From NCBI RefSeq assembly GCF_004402045.1, contig NZ_SOMG01000011.1:558001-622000 (forward strand): a stretch of DNA of 64,000 nucleotides, given 5' to 3'. Position 1 is the stretch's first letter, and every line of letters begins with the position of its first letter. Shown one piece after another: positions 38,242 through 47,536 of this stretch. Under the pieces are notes generated by a model. It did no database searches. It had not been told where the DNA came from and saw only the letters and a list, made by a program, of their open reading frames with translations. This DNA comes from Lelliottia nimipressuralis. Lineage in GTDB: Bacteria; Pseudomonadota; Gammaproteobacteria; Enterobacterales; Enterobacteriaceae. The position numbers and the translations under genes are program-made.

Positions 38242-38850
38242 AGTTTCACGTCTTAAGTTGTCAAGAATTCGGTCGCACTGAAAAACAAAATCGCTTTCTT
38301 AAGTTTCTTTGCTTTTTTTAGTTATTAAAGGTGCTGTTTTGTATTTTCAGTAATAGCGATTTAACGCTTTTTGGTTTGCGCTAAATTAAAAAATGATGAT
38401 GTTTTTATATTGCGCTTTTGGATGCCATAACTATTGATCGCGATCAAAAAAACAGAATTGCAGCGTTATTTTTATGCTTTTATTAATAACCACTCTGGCG
38501 TATGTGGGTATTACGTATTTTACGAATATGTTTTATCATTTTTGTAACAACTCAACTTTTTGTGAGTTTTTATATCATTGATTTATAATGCATTTTATGG
38601 TTTGTGGTGAAATGGTTTTACCATTAATCATTTAACGAGTTTTAAATTATTGTGAATGGCTGAATTACAATCGCTAACACCAATGTGTTATTTATGTTAT
38701 CGCAGGGATTAAATAGTTTTTTAACTAACGTAATAACTTTAGAAACTAAAAAAATCATTATATTAATATCATGACATCGGCAAATAACGACGAAATAAAA
38801 AACCAATCCGATAACGAATTCTTAATTTTTAAAAGTTTGGAGTTTCTAAT
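38242..38850. promoter_or_regulatory. Divergent, AT-rich regulatory region of the fumarate module
   Basis: 609 bases with no gene, strongly AT-rich. It serves the exchanger-fumarase genes (minus) and the fumarate reductase-ApbE genes (plus). The one clear site is a perfect FNR palindrome at 38434-38447. Runs of A/T hexamers that could bind DcuR occur throughout, but this motif is too weak to call. GGAG precedes the flavoprotein ATG. Confidence 0.6.
38434..38447. promoter_or_regulatory. FNR-binding site
   Basis: TTGAT-CGCG-ATCAA is a perfect match to the FNR consensus TTGAT-N4-ATCAA. It is about 200 bases before the exchanger start and 400 before the flavoprotein start, and indicates anaerobic control of one or both units. 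Confidence 0.8.
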
Positions 38851-41631
38851 ATGAGCACTAACGAACGTATTCTTAGCCCCTTCACATTACCGAATGGTAC
38901 TGAACTGAAAAACCGTTTGTTAATGGCCCCTATGACAACCTGTACCGGCTATTATGACGGTACCGTCACCAGCGAGCTGGTGGAGTACTATCGGGCCCGT
39001 TCCGGCAGCATTGGCACCATCATTGTTGAGTGTTGCTTCGTCGACGATCTCGGTCTCGCCTTCCCGGGTGCGATCGGTATTGATAATGACGAGAAAATCG
39101 CCGGGCTGGCGAAAATCGCGGAGGCGATTAAATCCAAAGGCTCTAAGGCGCTGCTGCAGATCTACCACGGCGGCCGCATGGTCGACCCAAAACTGATTGG
39201 TGGCCGTACCCCGGTTGGTCCGAGTGCGGTTGCCGCGCCGCGCGAGGGCGCCGCGACGCCGGTTGCCCTGACTGGCGAAGAAGTCGAAGGCATGATCGGC
39301 AAGTTTGGTGAAGCCGTACGCCGCGCTATTCAGGCCGGCTTCGACGGTGTCGAGATCCACGGCGCAAACACCTACCTGATTCAGCAATTCTATTCACCGA
39401 ACTCAAACCAGCGCGATGACGAGTGGGGCGGCAGCCGCGATAACCGCGCGAAATTCCCGCTGGCGGTGCTGGACATTACCCATAAGATGGTGCGCCAGTA
39501 CGCCGACGATGCGTTCATCGTTGGCTATCGCTTCTCCCCTGAAGAGATGGAAGTCCCGGGCATCCGCTTTGACGACACCATGTACCTGCTGGAAAAACTG
39601 GCGGCGCGCGGCGTGGATTATCTGCACTTCTCCGTCGGCGCTACCCTGCGTCCTTCCATTGTCGATACCCAGGACCCGACGCCGCTTATCGAAAAATACT
39701 GCGCCATGCGTTCTGATACGCTGGCACAAGTTCCGGTCATGGGCGTGGGCGGCGTGGTGAATGCCGCGGATGCCAATGAAGCGCTGGAACACGGTTACGA
39801 CCTGATTGCCGTGGGGCGCGCCACTATCGCTTATCCGGACTGGACCGACCGCATCGCGGCTGGTGAAAGCCTTGAGCTGTTTATGGATAGCACCAAACGC
39901 GAAGAGCTGAGCATTCCTGAACCGCTGTGGCGCTTCTCGCTGGTGGAGGCGATGATCCGCGACATGAGCATGGGCGAATCCAAATTCAAACCGGGCACCT
40001 TTGCGGAAAAAGTGCAGGATGACGCGAACGAACTTGTGATTAACGTTAGCCTGGAGACCGATCGCATAGCGGACATCGAGCTGGCCTCTGGTCCGAGTGA
40101 AGACGTAGAGTTTGTGACCAGCTTTGAAGAGATCCGCACCCGCATTCTGGACGCCAATACCCCGCACGTGGATGCCATCACGGGGGCAACCAGCCAGAGC
40201 GAAGCGGTGAAAAAAGCGGTCTCTAAAGCGATGCTGAAATCCAGCAAAGCGCTGGCCGCGGAAGAGGGCGTTGACCCGAACGAAACCCGCAGCGTAGACG
40301 TTGTGGTGGTCGGCAGCGGCGGTGCCGGTCTGGCCGCGGCCATTCAGGCCCACGACGAAGGTGCGAGCGTGCTGATTGTTGAGAAGATGCCAACCATCGG
40401 CGGTAATACCATTAAAGCCTCTGCCGGGATGAACGCCGCCGAGACGCGCTTCCAGCGGGTGAAAGGCATTCAGGACAGCAAAGAGCTGTTCTACCAGGAA
40501 AGCCTGAAAGGCGGCGGTAACAAGAACAACCCGGAACTGCTGCGCCGCTTTGTTGAGAACGCGCCGCAGGCGATTGAGTGGCTGGCAACGCGCGGCATCA
40601 TGCTTAACGACATCACCACCACCGGCGGGATGAGCATCGACCGTACTCACCGTCCAAAAGACGGTTCTGCGGTAGGCGGTTATCTGATCAGTGGCCTGGT
40701 GCGTAACGTCAACAAACGCAACATTGAGGTGATGCTGGATACCTCCGTCAGCGACATCGTCTTCGAAAACGGCGAAGTGACCGGCGTACGTCTGATGACC
40801 GAAGAGAACGAAACCCTCACCGTCGCAACCAAAAGCGTGATTGTGGCGACGGGCGGCTTCAGCGCCAACAGCCAGATGGTGGTGAAATACCGCCCTGACC
40901 TGGAAGGTTTTGTGACCACTAATCACAAAGGGGCGACCGGCGGCGGTATTGCGCTGCTGGAGCGCATCGGAGCCGGTACGGTTGATATGGGCGAAATCCA
41001 AATTCACCCAACCGTGGAGCAGAAAACCTCGTACCTGATTTCTGAATCCATCCGCGGCGGCGGGGCGATTCTGGTCAACCAGCAGGGGAACCGCTTCTTT
41101 AACGAAATGTCGACCCGCGATAAAGTCTCGGCGTCAATTATCGCCTTGCCTGAGAAATACGCCTACATCGTCTTTGACGAGCACGTACGTGCCAAAAACA
41201 AAGCCGCGGATGAGTACATCGCCAAAGGCTTTGTGACCAGCGCCAGCTCGCCAAAAGCCCTGGCAGAGGAACTGGGAATGGATTACCACGCTTTCCTGGC
41301 GACTCTGGAACGCTACAACGGTTTCGTTGAAAAACAGCACGATGACGATTTTGGTCGTACCACCGCGCTGCGTGCGCCAATCAACGAAGGGCCGTTCTAC
41401 GCCATTCAGATTGCGCCGGGCGTGCACCACACCATGGGCGGCGTGACCATCAACACCGAAACCTGCGTGCTGGACAGCAACCACAAGGTGCTGCCAGGGG
41501 CGTTTGCGGCAGGTGAAGTGGTCGGCGGGATCCACGGCGGTAACCGTATCGGCGGTAACGCGGTGGCAGATATCATTATTTTTGGTACGCTTGCCGGACA
41601 TCAGGCGGCGATGCGCTCGAAAAGAACGTAA
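38851..41631 (+). CDS. Soluble NADH-dependent fumarate reductase-type flavoprotein (OYE, FMN_bind, FAD domains)
   Basis: A 926-residue three-domain cytoplasmic flavoprotein without signal peptide. Residues 1-370 form an Old Yellow Enzyme-like barrel (HGANTYLIQQFYSPNSN, GGSRDNRAKFP). Residues 385-470 are an FMN_bind domain with the flavinylation motif D441-A-I-T-G-A-T447-S; Thr447 should carry FMN through a phosphoester bond. Residues 480-920 are a fumarate reductase FAD domain (VVVGSGGAGLAAAIQA, ESIRGGGAILVNQQGNRF, HHTMGGVTIN, GGIHGGNRIGGNAV). The same architecture is known for the NADH:fumarate reductase of Klebsiella pneumoniae, which reduces fumarate in the cytoplasm. The ApbE next door would attach the FMN. 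Another unsaturated acid (urocanate, acrylate) cannot be excluded. Confidence 0.9.
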   Translation: MSTNERILSPFTLPNGTELKNRLLMAPMTTCTGYYDGTVTSELVEYYRARSGSIGTIIVECCFVDDLGLAFPGAIGIDNDEKIAGLAKIAEAIKSKGSKALLQIYHGGRMVDPKLIGGRTPVGPSAVAAPREGAATPVALTGEEVEGMIGKFGEAVRRAIQAGFDGVEIHGANTYLIQQFYSPNSNQRDDEWGGSRDNRAKFPLAVLDITHKMVRQYADDAFIVGYRFSPEEMEVPGIRFDDTMYLLEKLAARGVDYLHFSVGATLRPSIVDTQDPTPLIEKYCAMRSDTLAQVPVMGVGGVVNAADANEALEHGYDLIAVGRATIAYPDWTDRIAAGESLELFMDSTKREELSIPEPLWRFSLVEAMIRDMSMGESKFKPGTFAEKVQDDANELVINVSLETDRIADIELASGPSEDVEFVTSFEEIRTRILDANTPHVDAITGATSQSEAVKKAVSKAMLKSSKALAAEEGVDPNETRSVDVVVVGSGGAGLAAAIQAHDEGASVLIVEKMPTIGGNTIKASAGMNAAETRFQRVKGIQDSKELFYQESLKGGGNKNNPELLRRFVENAPQAIEWLATRGIMLNDITTTGGMSIDRTHRPKDGSAVGGYLISGLVRNVNKRNIEVMLDTSVSDIVFENGEVTGVRLMTEENETLTVATKSVIVATGGFSANSQMVVKYRPDLEGFVTTNHKGATGGGIALLERIGAGTVDMGEIQIHPTVEQKTSYLISESIRGGGAILVNQQGNRFFNEMSTRDKVSASIIALPEKYAYIVFDEHVRAKNKAADEYIAKGFVTSASSPKALAEELGMDYHAFLATLERYNGFVEKQHDDDFGRTTALRAPINEGPFYAIQIAPGVHHTMGGVTINTETCVLDSNHKVLPGAFAAGEVVGGIHGGNRIGGNAVADIIIFGTLAGHQAAMRSKRT

Positions 41632-41643
41632 GGCACCTGTTAT

Positions 41644-41704
41644 GTAGGCCGGATACGCGCAGCGCTATCCGGCAATTTCCCCGGCGGCGCGGTGCTTGCC
41701 GGGG
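41644..41704. repeat. REP pair between the flavoprotein and ApbE genes
   Basis: Two REP-type hairpins: GCCGGAT ... ATCCGGC and CCCCGGCGGCG ... GCCGGGG. Their place inside an apparent operon may reduce apbE expression relative to the flavoprotein. Confidence 0.75.
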
Positions 41705-41725
41705 CTACATCTGAGGAAACATGCC

Positions 41726-42688
41726 ATGTCTGATGACAGCCGCGTCTACAGTTACTCCGCCGTTCTGATGGGTTCGCCCATCCTCCTGAAACTCTTCTCC
41801 CATGACGAAGCCCTCGCGTCCCGCGTGTTTCGCCTGATCAAACAGTATGAAGATCTGCTCACCGTCAACCGCGCGCACTCGCAGGTCATGGACATCAACC
41901 ATGCGGCTGGCCAGCATCCGGTCGCCGTCAGTCGGCCGGTGTTTGAGCTGATCCGCTGTGCAAAAGCGGCAAGCCTGCTCAAGGACAGCGCCTTTAACCT
42001 GACCATTGGTCCTCTGGTGAAGCGCTGGAAAATTGGCTTTCAGGGAGACCGCGTTCCGCCTGCTGATGAAATTGCATCGCTGCTGGCGATTACCCGTCCT
42101 GAGGATGTCATTCTTGATGAGGCCAGCTGCAGCGTGTTTCTGACCAGAGCGGGGATGGAGATCGATCTGGGAGCTATCGCCAAAGGGTATATTGCCGACA
42201 GGGTGCGTGATTACCTTCATAAAGAGGGCGCTGAGCTGGGGCTGATTAACCTCGGGGGGAATATCCAGACGCTGGGCTCGCCGGAAGGGGGCTGGAACGT
42301 GGGGCTTAAAAAACCGTTCGCCGCAGAGGCGCTGATCGGCACGATGACCGTTGAGAACCTGTCCGTCGTCACATCGGGAACGTACGAGCGCTATTTTGAA
42401 CAAGACGGCAAACGTTACCACCACATTCTCGATCCGCGCACCGGGTATCCGCTGGATAACGAACTGGATAGCGTGACCATTATTTCTAAAAATTCCATCG
42501 ACGGCGATATCTGGACCACGCTGATGTACGGCATGGGCGTGGAAAAGGGCTGTGCCGCCCTGCGCGCGCGCCCCGATATTGACGCTGTCTTTGTGACCAA
42601 AACAAAAGAAGTGGTGTTCTCTTCAGCACACCACTTCCGCTTTACCCTGCTGGATAACGACTACCGCGTTACTGACAGTATTGCTTGA
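41726..42688 (+). CDS. apbE: ApbE-type FAD:protein FMN transferase, cytoplasmic form
   Basis: ApbE moves FMN from FAD onto a Thr of target proteins. The 320-residue product has the family motifs EIDLGAIAKGYIADRV, NLGGNIQTLG, VVTSGTYERYF and HHILDPRTGYP. There is no signal peptide or lipobox, unlike the exported ApbE that serves NqrC and RnfG, so it should work in the cytoplasm on the flavoprotein just upstream. The ATG at 41726 has GAGGAAA upstream. The 3' end overlaps the convergent dcuR by 20 bases. Confidence 0.92.
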   Translation: MSDDSRVYSYSAVLMGSPILLKLFSHDEALASRVFRLIKQYEDLLTVNRAHSQVMDINHAAGQHPVAVSRPVFELIRCAKAASLLKDSAFNLTIGPLVKRWKIGFQGDRVPPADEIASLLAITRPEDVILDEASCSVFLTRAGMEIDLGAIAKGYIADRVRDYLHKEGAELGLINLGGNIQTLGSPEGGWNVGLKKPFAAEALIGTMTVENLSVVTSGTYERYFEQDGKRYHHILDPRTGYPLDNELDSVTIISKNSIDGDIWTTLMYGMGVEKGCAALRARPDIDAVFVTKTKEVVFSSAHHFRFTLLDNDYRVTDSIA

Positions 42689-43388
42689 GCAGGCCCGTCT
42701 GCTCCGGCTGGAGACGGTAGCGATACACCGGACGCCCGGTGGCACCGTAGTGAATGCTGGTGAAGAGAATATTGATTTGCGCCAGCCAGATCAGGTACTT
42801 GCGGCAGGACACGCGGGAGATATTGACCGCGCTTGCCAGGTCATCGGTGGAAAACTCCGTCTCCGGATGGGCGTCAATCCACTGGCAAATCGTGCGCAGC
42901 GTTTGCGGCGTTAACCCTTTCGGCAGCTTTTTACTGTCCGCCAGCTCCGGCGCCCCGCCGTGGATCAGCCGGTCGACGTCCGCCTGCTCATAATACTGGT
43001 GCGATCCCATCAGGTTGTGCTTTGCCTTCCAGCCGTTCAGCGCCTCTTCAAAGCGCGGGAACTGGAACGGCTTTATCAGATAATCCACCACGCCGTAATG
43101 GATGGAGGTCTGGATCGTGGCGGCGTCGGCGGCCGAGGAGATCATAATCACATCGATTGGGCGGCCGGACGCGCGAATAACGGGCAGCAGATCCAGCCCG
43201 TTATCCTGCTGCATGTAGACATCCAGCAGCACCAGATCGACAGGTTGGCTGGGGTTATTAATGATGGCCTCGGCCTGGTTTAGCGTGGAGGCGACGCCGC
43301 AGCAGCTAAAGCCTTCAACACGGTTGACATACAGACGGTTGAGGTCGGCTACCATGGCGTCATCATCGACAATTAATACATTTATCAC
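42669..43388 (-). CDS. dcuR: DcuR-like response regulator
   Basis: A 239-residue response regulator, the same length as E. coli DcuR and alike throughout: MINVLIVDDDAMVADLNRLYV, phospho-acceptor Asp56 in LVLLDVYMQ, ISSAADAATIQTSIHYGVVDYLIKPFQ, and the C-terminal DNA-binding part (INISRVSCRKYLIWL in substance). DcuR activates C4-dicarboxylate transport and fumarate respiration genes. It overlaps dcuS by four bases (ATGA). Whether this is the only DcuR of the genome or a paralogue cannot be told from the window. Confidence 0.9.
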   Translation of the reverse strand: MINVLIVDDDAMVADLNRLYVNRVEGFSCCGVASTLNQAEAIINNPSQPVDLVLLDVYMQQDNGLDLLPVIRASGRPIDVIMISSAADAATIQTSIHYGVVDYLIKPFQFPRFEEALNGWKAKHNLMGSHQYYEQADVDRLIHGGAPELADSKKLPKGLTPQTLRTICQWIDAHPETEFSTDDLASAVNISRVSCRKYLIWLAQINILFTSIHYGATGRPVYRYRLQPEQTGLLKQYCQ

Positions 43389-45001
43389 GCGATATTCCTC
43401 TCGCTATCCCAGGGGATGTGAACAAAAAATTGGGTAAATACGCCTGGCTCAGACTCGACGGTGATATCGCCGCCGAGGTTCTGGATTTGCTGGCGAGCAA
43501 GGAACAGCCCAACGCCACGGTTTTCACCTTTTGTTGAGAAGCCCTTTGTAAAAATAGCCTCCAGCTGAGTGGGATCAATGCCGGGGCCATCGTCGCTGAC
43601 TTCACAGCTGAGCCAGCCGTTCTGGTAATGCAGCAGCAGGCTGATTTCGCCTTCCGGCTGGCCTTGCATCGCGTCGAGCGCGTTTTCAATAAGGTTACCC
43701 AGCGCGGTGATCAGCACCGCGACCTGCTCTTCGCTGGCGGTATCCGGGATCTGGCATTCATCCGCCAGCGTCAGTGTGACGCCCGCTTCTTTCGCCCGGT
43801 TGATTTTACCCAGCAGGAATCCGGCAATCACCGGAGATTTTACCTTGCTCTGTATCGTACCGATATCCGTCTGATAATGATGGGCCGTCTGGATGATGTA
43901 CTCTTCCAGCTTGTCGTAGCGCTTAATGTGCAGCAGGCCCAGGATCACGTGCAGCTTGTTCATAAACTCGTGCGTATGGGCACGCAGGGCGTCGACGTAA
44001 TTGACCATGCCATCGATACGCTGCATCAGCTGGCTGATTTCGGTTTTATCGCGGAAGGTGGTGATGGCGCCGATCACCCGATCCTGACTTTTAACGGGCA
44101 CCATGTTGCACAGCAGCAGCCGGCCGTTGCAGCTGATCTCCTGATCCTGGCGCGCAACGCCCGTCTTTGAGACTTCCCGCAGGCTGGCCAGCAGAGGAGC
44201 ACTGGCGTTTTCGGTCTGCTTGCCTGAGGGGAGAAGCAGTATTTCTCTGGCGGTCTGATTAATCATCGTCACGCGCCCGTGAATATCGACGGCCAGAACT
44301 CCTTCACGCAGCGACTGCAGCATCGCCTGACGCTGTTCAAACAAGGCGGAAATTTCGTAGGGTTCGAGCCCGAACAGAATGCGTTTCAGTACCCGTACCA
44401 GGCCCCAAATCCCCATAGAGCTCATAAAAATACTGAACAAAATGGTCCAGACGGCGTTGAGCCGCCCGCGGGCAATCTGTTCTTCGACTTTTTTGAGGGA
44501 GATACCGACCGCTACCACGCCGATCTGATCGTGCTGGCTGTCGTAAACGGGGGTGAAAACGCGAAGCGCTTCGGCGAGCGCGCCCCGGTTAACCGATACG
44601 TTTTCTTTGCCTTCCAGCGCGGGAGTTAAATCGTCGCCGATAAAATGCAGACCCAGCAGCGCCTCGTTCGGGTGAGAATAGCGGATCCCGCGCATATCGG
44701 TCACCACGGTGAACAGTAGATCGTTTCGTTTCGTCACCGCCTGGGCGATGGGCTGAATAATATTCTCCTGCGGTGCCTGCATCAGGCCGCGCTGGATATC
44801 CGGGCTGTTAGCCAGCGTTCTGGCGATACCCAGAGCCGTATCTTTTACATCATCGCGGGTCGCCCGGGTGATTTGTACGGAATAGAGCGCAAAGACCACC
44901 AGTAGCACAGAGGCAATAATCGCGCACACCATCAGCGTGACCAGCGTGTTCAGCTTCATGGGGCGCTTGCGCGTCGGAAGGAAAGGCTGCAAATCGCTCA
45001 T
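43385..45001 (-). CDS. dcuS: DcuS-like C4-dicarboxylate/citrate sensor kinase
   Basis: A 538-residue membrane kinase of the CitA/DcuS family. It has two membrane helices (about 18-40 and 180-203) enclosing a PASp sensor, then a cytoplasmic PAS and a kinase domain with the phospho-His in HTHEFMNKLHVILGLLH and ATPase motifs NLIENALDAM and SDDGPGI. The sensor keeps the DcuS ligand residues: Arg and His in RYSHP, Phe in LHFIGDD, Arg in RVFTPVY. Fumarate, succinate or malate is the likely signal. I use the ATG at 45001, with GGAG five bases before it. Confidence 0.9.
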   Translation of the reverse strand: MSDLQPFLPTRKRPMKLNTLVTLMVCAIIASVLLVVFALYSVQITRATRDDVKDTALGIARTLANSPDIQRGLMQAPQENIIQPIAQAVTKRNDLLFTVVTDMRGIRYSHPNEALLGLHFIGDDLTPALEGKENVSVNRGALAEALRVFTPVYDSQHDQIGVVAVGISLKKVEEQIARGRLNAVWTILFSIFMSSMGIWGLVRVLKRILFGLEPYEISALFEQRQAMLQSLREGVLAVDIHGRVTMINQTAREILLLPSGKQTENASAPLLASLREVSKTGVARQDQEISCNGRLLLCNMVPVKSQDRVIGAITTFRDKTEISQLMQRIDGMVNYVDALRAHTHEFMNKLHVILGLLHIKRYDKLEEYIIQTAHHYQTDIGTIQSKVKSPVIAGFLLGKINRAKEAGVTLTLADECQIPDTASEEQVAVLITALGNLIENALDAMQGQPEGEISLLLHYQNGWLSCEVSDDGPGIDPTQLEAIFTKGFSTKGENRGVGLFLARQQIQNLGGDITVESEPGVFTQFFVHIPWDSERNIA

Positions 45002-45123
45002 CAACACTCCGCGATGATTAAGAAAGGGGTAATTATCGCTGATGACGCGCTTTTCTTAAAGCCATGTAAAGGCGTGGATTTGGTCCTCTTTTCGTGACCC
45101 CCCTCGCAGGTCATCTATATAAA

Positions 45124-45137
45124 ACACTTTATAGTGT
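45124..45137. promoter_or_regulatory. Palindrome upstream of the MurQ-like gene
   Basis: ACACT-TTAT-AGTGT is a perfect 5+5 inverted repeat, 28 bases before the start and next to a TATATAA-rich stretch. It could be a repressor operator at the promoter. Confidence 0.4.
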
Positions 45138-45165
45138 GTGTGTACTCATAATAAGGAGGCTGTTT

Positions 45166-46029
45166 ATGAGCATTATGCTTACCGGTTCGGTCAAGGAAAG
45201 ACGGCACGCCAGCACGATGAATATTGATCGATTGTCCACGCTGGACATGCTGAAAGTCATTCACCAGGATGATGCACTCATTTCTGCGGCTATCACCCCT
45301 TGTTTACATACTATCGCCCGCGTGGTGGATAACGCCGCCGCGACCCTCAGCCACGGGGGGCGTCTGGTCATTGTCGGCGCGGGGCCGTCAGGATGCGTCG
45401 CACAACAGGTTGCTGATGAATATGCGCCGGGCAAAACCCCTGTGATGGCCGTTACGGCACAAGAAGGGGAAGGGAGCTACGAGCGCGGCGTTGCCGACCT
45501 GCAGGCCATCAAATTTGGTGAACACGATATGATGCTGGCAGTAAGCGTCAGCGGAAAAACGCCGTGGGTCTGGGGGGCAATGCGCCATGCGTGGTCGCTG
45601 GGTTCGCCGGTCGCCATCATCACCGGTGATGCGCAAAGTGAAGCCGCGCAGCTGGCGAGCATGGTCATCGCTCCGGAATTGGGTGCTGATGTTGTTGCTG
45701 GCTACCTCAACACCAAAGCGGGGATCGCGCAAAAAATGATCCTATCGATGATCGCAACCGGGCTAGCCGTCCGAACCGGACGCGTTTACAGCAACCTGCG
45801 CGTGGATCTTGAAGCAAGTAATACCAAATGGGCTGAGCGGCAAATCGCCATTGTGATGGAAGCGGGGGGATGCACCCGGGCGGAGGCAAAAGCCGCGCTG
45901 GAGAGCAGTAACCATAACTGTAAAACGGCGATACTGATGGTGCTGACAGGGCTGGATGCGTGGAAAGCCCATGAGCTGCTGGCGCAGAATAACGGGTTTA
46001 TCCGCGTGGCGCTGCAGGAAGCGCCGTAA
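45166..46029 (+). CDS. MurQ-like SIS-domain protein (N-acetylmuramate 6-phosphate etherase family)
   Basis: A 287-residue sugar-isomerase-domain protein aligning with MurQ, which splits lactate from MurNAc-6-phosphate in peptidoglycan recycling. Shared stretches include TMNIDRLSTLDMLKVIHQDD, VIVGAGPSG, and NCKTAILMVLTGLDAW at the end. By my alignment both MurQ catalytic glutamates are present (ADEYAPG and GEGSYE), but the segment between them is about ten residues shorter and SIS-loop residues differ. No murP, murR or nagZ lies nearby. It may act on a different sugar acid ether. AAGGAGG lies seven bases before the ATG at 45166. Confidence 0.78.
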   Translation: MSIMLTGSVKERRHASTMNIDRLSTLDMLKVIHQDDALISAAITPCLHTIARVVDNAAATLSHGGRLVIVGAGPSGCVAQQVADEYAPGKTPVMAVTAQEGEGSYERGVADLQAIKFGEHDMMLAVSVSGKTPWVWGAMRHAWSLGSPVAIITGDAQSEAAQLASMVIAPELGADVVAGYLNTKAGIAQKMILSMIATGLAVRTGRVYSNLRVDLEASNTKWAERQIAIVMEAGGCTRAEAKAALESSNHNCKTAILMVLTGLDAWKAHELLAQNNGFIRVALQEAP

Positions 46030-46050
46030 TATCTTAAATAAAGAAATAAA

Positions 46051-46072
46051 AAAGGCCGCGATTGCGGCCTTT
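46051..46072. terminator. Bidirectional terminator between the MurQ-like and porin genes
   Basis: AAAGGCCGC-GATT-GCGGCCTTT, a 9-bp stem with A runs on one side and T-rich sequence on the other, between convergent genes. Confidence 0.85.
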
Positions 46073-46085
46073 GATATTTTTGGGA

Positions 46086-47252
46086 TTAGAACTGGTAGGT
46101 CATGCCGATGCCAACGATGTCATCCGTTGCGATGTTATTGTCTTTATAGAAGCGATCGTCGTTGTCCAGCAGGTTGATTTTATAATCAACGTAAGTAGAG
46201 AAGTTTTTGTTGAAGCTGTAGGTCATGCCGAGATCGATATAGTTCACCAGATCCTGGTCTACGTAGTCGTAGCCATTACCTGTATGATAATCATTGCCGC
46301 CAATGTCTTTACCTTTGGAGTAAACCCAAGCCAGAGACGGACGCAGGCCGAAGTCGAACTGATACTGGGCTACGGCTTCGAAGTTCTGGGTTTTATTCGC
46401 GATACCAAAATCACCAAATGGGGTCATGTTGCGGGTTTCCGCATACATCATCGCCAGATACACACCCTCTGCATCATATTTTGCGCCAATGGTCCAGGCT
46501 TCAGCGCGTTCGCCACCTGCATATGGGCTGTAGCGGTTGTAGTTACCCGCACCGTATGCAACCTGTTTGTTCGTACGGTCGGAAGATGAATACGCTGCGC
46601 CCAGGCTCAGACCGAAGTCGAAATCATAGGTCGTTGACATACCGAAGCCGTCGCCATTCTGGAAACGCACTTTGTCATGACCGTTTTTAGTGCCTTCCTG
46701 ATCTTCTGAAGGATCCTGATCTTCGTTAGCGCCCTGATACTGCAGCGCGAAATTCAGACCTTCAACCAGGCCGAAGAAATCTGTATTACGGTAGGTTGCC
46801 AGACCGTTAGCACGACCGTTCATGAAGTTATCGGTCCAGGTGTAAGAATCACCGCCAAATACAGGCAGCATATCGGTCCAGGCTTCAACGTCGTACACGA
46901 CGCCGTAATTACGACCATAATCAAATGAACCGTATTCGCCATATTTCAGACCAGCGTATGCCAGACGGTTAAACGATTTGTCACCCGCGCCTTCGGTATC
47001 GTTAGCGTAGGTTTTATATTCCCATTGGCCGTAGCCGATCAGATCGTTGGTGATCTGGGTTTCGCCTTTGAAACCAATCTGGACATAGGTTTCATCGCCA
47101 TCGTCGCTAGGGTTGTCAGAGAAGGTATGACGCGCATCAACCTTACCGTACAGGTCAACTTTGTTGCCATTTTTGTTGTACATCTCAGCCGCATTTGCTG
47201 CGCCAGCCATTAATAACGCGGGTACAAGAATCGCCAGAACTTTTCTTTTCAT
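46086..47252 (-). CDS. OmpC/OmpF-family general porin
   Basis: A 388-residue outer-membrane trimeric porin: signal peptide [21 protein letters not shown], mature start [18 protein letters not shown], and C-terminal GIGMTYQF ending in Phe as needed for assembly. The strands are typical of OmpC, OmpF and OmpS1. The constriction loop L3 reads MLPVFGGD instead of the usual LPEFGGD, replacing the eyelet Glu by Val. It lies beside yedJ, the place of yedS in E. coli, so it may be the local equivalent. The upstream 284 bases are AT-rich and should contain its promoter and OmpR sites; none was assigned. Confidence 0.9.
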   Translation of the reverse strand: MKRKVLAILVPALLMAGAANAAEMYNKNGNKVDLYGKVDARHTFSDNPSDDGDETYVQIGFKGETQITNDLIGYGQWEYKTYANDTEGAGDKSFNRLAYAGLKYGEYGSFDYGRNYGVVYDVEAWTDMLPVFGGDSYTWTDNFMNGRANGLATYRNTDFFGLVEGLNFALQYQGANEDQDPSEDQEGTKNGHDKVRFQNGDGFGMSTTYDFDFGLSLGAAYSSSDRTNKQVAYGAGNYNRYSPYAGGERAEAWTIGAKYDAEGVYLAMMYAETRNMTPFGDFGIANKTQNFEAVAQYQFDFGLRPSLAWVYSKGKDIGGNDYHTGNGYDYVDQDLVNYIDLGMTYSFNKNFSTYVDYKINLLDNDDRFYKDNNIATDDIVGIGMTYQF

Positions 47253-47536
47253 TATATATTCCCTTGAAAGATAATTTATATGAATATATGTAATCACTCT
47301 CCATAATTACAGGGTCGATACTATTCCAGGAGTTGTTGTTTAGTTTCAAAAATAAATGTAATTAAATTCGTTCAAATATTGCAAAATATTTCTATTAATC
47401 TCTTTATTTTTCTTGTGAATTAATTCATTGAATTTATATGGTGTAATTATTATTAAGTATTTCGTAGTTCTATTTTTAAATTGATTTAATTCGGCTATGT
47501 TATAATTCATTCCCTTTTTTACAACAGGATGTAACG

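Noticed and set aside
39403..41007. 534-residue open frame on the minus strand inside the flavoprotein gene
   Set aside because: It is antisense to a strongly conserved coding sequence, has no ribosome site or family resemblance, and its composition (rich in His, Arg, Val) is typical of a GC-rich shadow frame.
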